A stretch of 60,699 nucleotides of DNA, from positions 1 through 60,699 of the forward strand of contig JADHUC010000012.1 in the NCBI GenBank assembly GCA_016784735.1, written 5' to 3'. The translations under genes and the position numbers were made by a program. This document shows positions 57,101 through 60,699 of this stretch, one piece after another (the stretch's first letter is position 1; each line of letters opens with the position of its first letter). The notes below the pieces were generated by a model that did not search any database, was not told the origin of the DNA, and saw only the letters and a program-made list of their open reading frames with translations. The DNA comes from Pirellulaceae bacterium. GTDB taxonomy: Bacteria > Planctomycetota > Planctomycetia > Pirellulales > Pirellulaceae.

Positions 57101-57437
57101 ACTCGCCGAGCCGCAGCGCGAGGCCGAGCGACTGGCCCAACTGCGCAAGCCCGCGCATCGCCTCCTCGCCCAGCTCTGGTTCGCCCTCGATGACCCCGCG
57201 CAAGCGAAGCACCACGCGCTGGCCGCCTACACATGGGCCTGGGCCGACGGCGAGCCGTATGTGAACCGCTACGAACTCACCAAGACCACCGAACTGCTCC
57301 AGCAGATGAACGTCCCCATCCCCAACCTCCCGCCCTACGACCCGGCCAAGGACGAACCGTTCCCCTGGGAAGCCGACGTCCGAGCCGCCATCGAAAAACT
57401 CCGGGCCGAGAAGGAAGCCAAAGAAAAGAGTGACTGA
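54138..57437 (+). CDS. SIR2-STAND (NB-ARC)-TPR protein, probable antiphage NADase; frameshifted at its N-terminus
   Basis: 1099 codons in this frame; the intact gene would start at 54085. The SIR2-like domain (residues 1-280) shows GIS of the nucleotide loop (10-12), TTNYD (121-125), FLHG with the likely active-site His 162, and VGCGANGLSDPDF (203-215). The STAND ATPase has Walker A GGNGKS (346-351), Walker B LLILDGLE (about 425-432) and a sensor SSRLTPR, then a winged-helix part (LEQRGLLQYDD). The rest, about 700-1060, is helical TPR-like. SIR2-headed STAND proteins, such as AVAST type 5, sense phage and deplete NAD. No partner gene is adjacent. Function is inferred from architecture; as written, the GTG of the NAD loop is lost. 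Confidence 0.75.
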   Translation: MPRGDRCRTGISIAASRDPASGESHPEASWAGLLESGLKWLKEHKLISDSKAAAHLTLLTDEPDTYSFITAAQHVTRLMGGAASVHFENWLTRTIGSIKAHDRKGLDALEALRAQRNLLATTNYDGLLLDDAGLRKPVTWKEPDEFLRAARNRETDKVIFLHGYWRHPQSVILDWTSYEEITRDERYREDLASVWKLTTWVYVGCGANGLSDPDFGMLLERYGKRARQADLWDYCLVRSDQREEFQAHFDKLQINVCAVSFGESHDDLPEYLRSLLPVPSSSPTPAVAAVSTPADASPIPTPPAFYAEPDYIGSHRFVGRESQLQELGDWAKPADPTNLLLFEAIGGNGKSMLTWEWTTEHATQVRADWAGRFWYSFYERGAIMAEFCQRALAYMTGQPLKELRKKKTAELTEPLLAQLHAKPWLLILDGLERVLVAYHRIDAAEMPDEDANSPTDKIVDRNPCDAIRDEDNDLLRALAAAAPSKILVSSRLTPRVLLNPSGQPITGAKRITLPGLRPSDAERLLRSCGIEGDSAAIQSYLATNCDNHPLVIGILGGLIHNYLPARGNFDVWAADGEGGARLDLARLDLIQRRNHILRAALDALPPVSRQLFSTLALLSESVDYETLSAFNPHEPPDTNKLAETVTDLEQRGLLQYDDRTRRHDLHPVVRGVAAGGMNTAEKERYGQRVVDHFSSRPHNPYEHAETLEDLRPGLNVVRTLLKLGHFQQAADAYQDDLATALLFNVEAYAEILSLLRPLFPGGWGELPQGVEVSDGAFLAKSVGNVFLLCDESKEALTAYVAALRSQLEIDNLRSTNALLQNISLTLANGNVLAKAVRTNALSLDLAAVLGNQSDLFKNRLVLFSQQSRLGQRAHAEAAWQLLDPMGRNWARGAYFPGDAEWDYAQFQYWNGTLQEEHVATVERLAAEGKNRTSIRYLHGLRGVWRLEQSEWALAAASFSEAVRMARERSIPDAESETGLALAKHHLGQLAEPQREAERLAQLRKPAHRLLAQLWFALDDPAQAKHHALAAYTWAWADGEPYVNRYELTKTTELLQQMNVPIPNLPPYDPAKDEPFPWEADVRAAIEKLRAEKEAKEKSD

Positions 57438-57974
57438 CTCTGCGCCGTTCGTGTTGGAAGTCTCATGACGCTCCACCAAATCGGTCCGTGGGAACCGGCC
57501 CTACGCGCCTGGCCCGGGAGGTCTGGCTGTGGGATCTCGCGGGGGGGCAGCACGCACCGTTCGGCTTCTTTCTTTGCGGAGGAGCCCCCTGGGCATCCAC
57601 GCTGAGACACCGCTACGGACGCGGCCGTGTGCAGGTGGCCTGACGGCCTACGCTGTCGGCGAATATGCCGTCATGTCTCTTGGCACCAATCAGACGCCTC
57701 GATCCAACCCGGTGCATGCCCTGCTATTTGCCGGACGGATTAGCAATCCGTCGTACTCTCTATGCCACTACGAGGTACACAATCGCTGAAAGCAACGGAA
57801 CAATCCCTTCTATTCAGTGGAACGCGATGGCCGATCCATGCAATAATGCACAGCTATTCCGTATCCCGTAGCCGTGCTAGGCATGACAAAGCCGTATGAA
57901 TTGTGGTGTTGATGCATCGAGGCATCTTCGGCCTGAAACGGCGCGGTTCAGACTTCCGAAATGGAGAGCGTCCT
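57438..57974. other. gene-free interval after the SIR2-STAND gene
   Basis: 537 bp. Short frames here show no recognisable sequence or ribosome binding sites. It contains a palindrome at 57734-57752 and, at its right end, the GGAGAG ribosome binding site of the next gene. Confidence 0.55.
57734..57752. repeat. small perfect palindrome
   Basis: GACGGATT-AGC-AATCCGTC, an 8-bp stem with a 3-base loop, followed by GTAC. It could be another extragenic palindrome family; there is no T run. Confidence 0.45.
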
Positions 57975-60699
57975 ATGGCCAATATCGATCGTTTTTCGTT
58001 TCTCAGGTGCGCCGTTCTGTTACTCCTTTCCGGGCTGTGCTACCCGTATGGCATTTGCGCGACCGAGAGCGACTGGCCCATGTGGCGGCACGATGCCAGT
58101 CGGAGTGCGGCGTCAGCCCTGAAACTGCCCGGCGAGTTGTACCTGCAATGGAAGCGCGAGCTACCCGCGCCGCGGCCGGCGTTTCCCAATGATCCTCGGT
58201 TGCGCTTCGATGTCTCGTATGAACCGATCGTACTGGGCAAGCGGATCTATGTGCCCTCGATGGTGACCGACAGCCTCACGGCATTGGCCACGGATACGGG
58301 GATGCCGCAGTGGACCTTCTTTGCCAACGGCCCAATACGATTGGCGCCTTTGGCGTGGGAAGACAAGGTCTACTGTGTTTCAGACGATGGGTGTTTGTAT
58401 TGCTTGGACGCGGCGAATGGGCGGCTGCTCTGGAAATTCCGCGCGGTGGCGCCGGATCGGGCGGCCTACAGGCTGTTGGGAAATGAACGATTAATTTCGC
58501 GCTGGCCTGCGCGCGGTGGGCCTGTGCTGGCGGATGGGATCGTCTATTTCGGCGCGGGCGTATGGCCCTTCGAAGGCGTCTTCGTCTGCGCGGTCAATGC
58601 CCAAACCGGCGAACCGGTCTGGGTAAACCGGGAAAGCGACTTCATCAAGGATGGCTTGCTGGACCATGGTACGCGGCGCGATGGGGGACTTTCGCCCCAA
58701 GGGTATCTTGCCATGATCGGCGGACGACTGGTCGTCCCCAGCGGCCGGGCCCTGCCAGGCTTCTTCGATCCGAAATCGGGTCAGGTGGAGCCATACACGA
58801 CGGGCTGGGGTGGGCGAATCGCGTTGGCCAAAGGCTGTTGGTATGCCTGTGGCACAGACGACTATCTGTTTCAGAGCGGAGATGTGTACGGACTGACTGC
58901 GCAGCCCGCATCGACAAAGTCGGCGTCCGGCGACTTGGTAAGCCTCAGCGATTTTGCGCAACGAATGGACGTTCCGCCGGAAACGGTGGACCGGTGGGTG
59001 AAAGATCTAGGGCTAGCCACCGTGGAGCAAGAGGGTAAACGTTTCCTTCGCACACGCACCGGCGATCCAATCACTTATCTTTCCTGGTGGACCAACCCAC
59101 CGCGGCCCGGCGAGCGCCACTCGCTGGAGAGCCGAATTCGCTTGCAGATCGACCCGGCCAATGTCAAGGAGTTGGGCGTGTTTCGCGAGCCGGTTTTGAC
59201 CAAGACCGCGATCTACTACTCTCGCCCGGAAAGAAACAACACCAAACGGATTCAGGACGAGGACCGGCGACCACCCACGGAGGCCTGTTACCTGGAGATC
59301 GTGGCTTCGAACATCACGGGCCCGCCGAAGGCGGATAAAGCCTACCAAGGCGGATGGGGCGGACGGCTGGTCGAGTGGCCTGTGGCAGCGTTCGATCGGC
59401 AGTGGCATCTTGCCTCTCAACTCAAAGTCCACATCAAATCCGGACAACGGCTCTATGCCGGCGGCCCGGGCACGATCGCAGCGGTGGACATTCCTTCGAC
59501 CGGCCAGCAGGCAAAGGTCTCTTGGCAGACGCAAATCGAGGGCACGCCCACGCGGATGCTGGCTGCGGACGACAAGCTGTTCGTGGTGACTGGCGAGGGA
59601 ACGCTCTTTTGCTTCGGTGAGCAAGACATCACGCCGAAGACGTACGTCCATGCGATTGACCGCGCCGACACCGAAACACGTTCCGATCCATGGACCGCCA
59701 AGGCTGAGCGAATTCTCAAGCTCACTGGAGTCGAGAACGGATACTGCCTGGCGCTGGGGCTGGGAAGCGGCCGGTTGGCCGAGGAACTTGTACACCAGTC
59801 TGAGCTGCACGTGATCGTGATCGAATCGAACGCGGAGAAGGTGGCCGCAGCTCGCCGGAAGCTTCACGAGATGGGGCTGTACGGCTCGCGCGTCCATGTT
59901 CTTTCGGGTGACTTGGATTCGCTTCGATTGCCGCCCTTCATGGCCAGCGTGGTCGTTGCGGAAAATCTGAGTGGCAGCACGTCCGAGGAAGAGCCACCGT
60001 TTGCCGAAAGGCTATTCGACATCCTACGCCCGTACGGCGGCGTGGCATGTCTGCCCATCTCCAAAGACCGGCACGCGGCGTTTGCTGAACACGTCCGGCA
60101 GGCAAAGCTCGCCAGCGCGAAGGTAACGCGGTCAGAGGATCTGACGCTGTTGACTCGCGAGGGAGCGTTGCCGAATTCGGCCGATTGGCCCCACGAGAGC
60201 GGCGATTCGGCTCACACATTCGCCTCCAACGACAGGCTGGCCAAACCGCCCTTCGGTGTACTTTGGTTTGGTGGCGAGTTGGATCGAGTGATTCCATTGA
60301 TCCAAGGGCCACCCCCGCGGATCGCCTCCGGACGGATGTTCCTGCACGTCGGCAACGAATTGCACGCCGCGGATATCTACACCGGTCGGCATCTGTGGAA
60401 GCGAACTGTGAGTGGTGTAAAGGAGTTTATTGCCGCCGATAACGGCGTTTACGTCGTTTGCGGGCGATCGTGCCTCTTGCTCGACCCCGCGACCGGTGCC
60501 CAAATGAATGAAATTCCGGTTCCGCGCGCCGTGGGGCAGGAAGAAGATCTGAATTGGAAACAAATTCGAATCTGGGGCAACTACCTTGTCGGCGAGGCTG
60601 GGAAGCAACTTATGTGCGTCGACCGCCACAGCGGCGAATTGCTATGGAAGTTCGAGTGCCAGCGAGACGGTTTCGGCTTCGCGGTTGGGGCCAACAAGG
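57975..60699 (+). CDS. exported PQQ-type beta-propeller protein with SAM-methyltransferase-like domain, 3' end missing
   Basis: 908 codons visible, open at the right edge. ATG 57975 has GGAGAG upstream. A signal peptide (CAVLLLLSGLCYPYGICA) is followed by PQQ-like blades (LYCLDAANGRLLWKF, CAVNAQTGEPVW). Residues about 580-690 look like a class I methyltransferase: CLALGLGSGRLAEELV is a SAM-motif I pattern, then VIVIESNAEKVAAAR and a late VVVAENL. Propeller blades resume afterwards (LHAADIYTGRHLWKR, MCVDRHSGELLWKF). A segment near residue 320 (LSDFAQRMDVPPETVDRWV) resembles a helix-turn-helix. Such fusions occur in planctomycetes as BamB-like proteins; catalysis outside the cytoplasm would lack SAM, so the domain may be a binding fold. 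Confidence 0.78.
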   Translation, partial: MANIDRFSFLRCAVLLLLSGLCYPYGICATESDWPMWRHDASRSAASALKLPGELYLQWKRELPAPRPAFPNDPRLRFDVSYEPIVLGKRIYVPSMVTDSLTALATDTGMPQWTFFANGPIRLAPLAWEDKVYCVSDDGCLYCLDAANGRLLWKFRAVAPDRAAYRLLGNERLISRWPARGGPVLADGIVYFGAGVWPFEGVFVCAVNAQTGEPVWVNRESDFIKDGLLDHGTRRDGGLSPQGYLAMIGGRLVVPSGRALPGFFDPKSGQVEPYTTGWGGRIALAKGCWYACGTDDYLFQSGDVYGLTAQPASTKSASGDLVSLSDFAQRMDVPPETVDRWVKDLGLATVEQEGKRFLRTRTGDPITYLSWWTNPPRPGERHSLESRIRLQIDPANVKELGVFREPVLTKTAIYYSRPERNNTKRIQDEDRRPPTEACYLEIVASNITGPPKADKAYQGGWGGRLVEWPVAAFDRQWHLASQLKVHIKSGQRLYAGGPGTIAAVDIPSTGQQAKVSWQTQIEGTPTRMLAADDKLFVVTGEGTLFCFGEQDITPKTYVHAIDRADTETRSDPWTAKAERILKLTGVENGYCLALGLGSGRLAEELVHQSELHVIVIESNAEKVAAARRKLHEMGLYGSRVHVLSGDLDSLRLPPFMASVVVAENLSGSTSEEEPPFAERLFDILRPYGGVACLPISKDRHAAFAEHVRQAKLASAKVTRSEDLTLLTREGALPNSADWPHESGDSAHTFASNDRLAKPPFGVLWFGGELDRVIPLIQGPPPRIASGRMFLHVGNELHAADIYTGRHLWKRTVSGVKEFIAADNGVYVVCGRSCLLLDPATGAQMNEIPVPRAVGQEEDLNWKQIRIWGNYLVGEAGKQLMCVDRHSGELLWKFECQRDGFGFAVGANK

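Noticed and set aside
57529-57789. 86-codon frame between the SIR2-STAND and PQQ genes
   Set aside because: No ribosome binding site, no recognisable sequence, and it runs through a palindrome.

Overview
The window is a chromosomal segment of a planctomycete, most likely a relative of Pirellula/Rhodopirellula (Pirellulales). The signs are moderately high G+C, Tat-exported Gfo/Idh/MocA and aldo/keto reductases, a ceramidase-like secreted protein, sialate O-acetylesterase, PQQ-propeller proteins, and a giant surface protein whose basic N-terminus carries the LEQRVLLA export motif typical of planctomycete mega-proteins. No rRNA, tRNA, CRISPR array, prophage or transposase gene was seen.

Layout. 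1-5.6 kb: the 3' end of a ceramidase-like gene, an NHL-repeat protein, a Tat-exported oxidoreductase, a Tat-exported aldo/keto reductase and a ROK sugar kinase. 5.7-13.6 kb: leucyl-tRNA synthetase, a single-domain response regulator, a primary-type sigma factor, an SDR dehydrogenase and xylose isomerase. 14.1-37.4 kb: one minus-strand gene of 7772 codons, 38% of the window. It encodes a mosaic of an LEPR-type export signal, a DUF7948-like domain, three seven-repeat propellers, GEVED, filamentous repeats, PKD domains, two sulfatase-modifying-factor (FGE/SUMF1) domains, two parallel beta-helices, Calx-beta and an RTX-like tail. 38.3-42.4 kb: seryl-tRNA synthetase with an M20 peptidase, ClpS and a MoxR ATPase. 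42.6-46.5 kb: a co-oriented trio of glycosyltransferase, BshC-like protein and Eis-like acetyltransferase. 46.5-48.5 kb: a ribokinase plus GRP-transporter operon, probably for ribose. 48.9-53.8 kb: a DegT/DnrJ aminotransferase homologue, a 38-residue membrane peptide, a DUF2064 transferase, sialate O-acetylesterase and a zinc-ribbon membrane protein. 54.1-57.4 kb: a solitary SIR2-STAND-TPR protein, a probable NAD-depleting immune sensor. 58.0 kb to the edge: a PQQ-propeller protein carrying a SAM-methyltransferase-like domain.

The strongest candidates for a second look are four. (i) The SIR2-STAND gene: one base is missing exactly at the codons for the SIR2 nucleotide-binding motif (GTGIS), so it is either a broken or phase-switchable defence gene or a sequencing error. 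(ii) The giant protein: whole domains are spliced into PKD domains and a beta-helix in frame, and a PKD+FGE unit is duplicated with a 1260-bp period. (iii) GTAG-headed REP-like palindromes of three sequence types sit at gene ends, two of them supplying the TAG stop codon of the upstream gene. (iv) A 38-codon membrane-peptide gene has a strong ribosome binding site.
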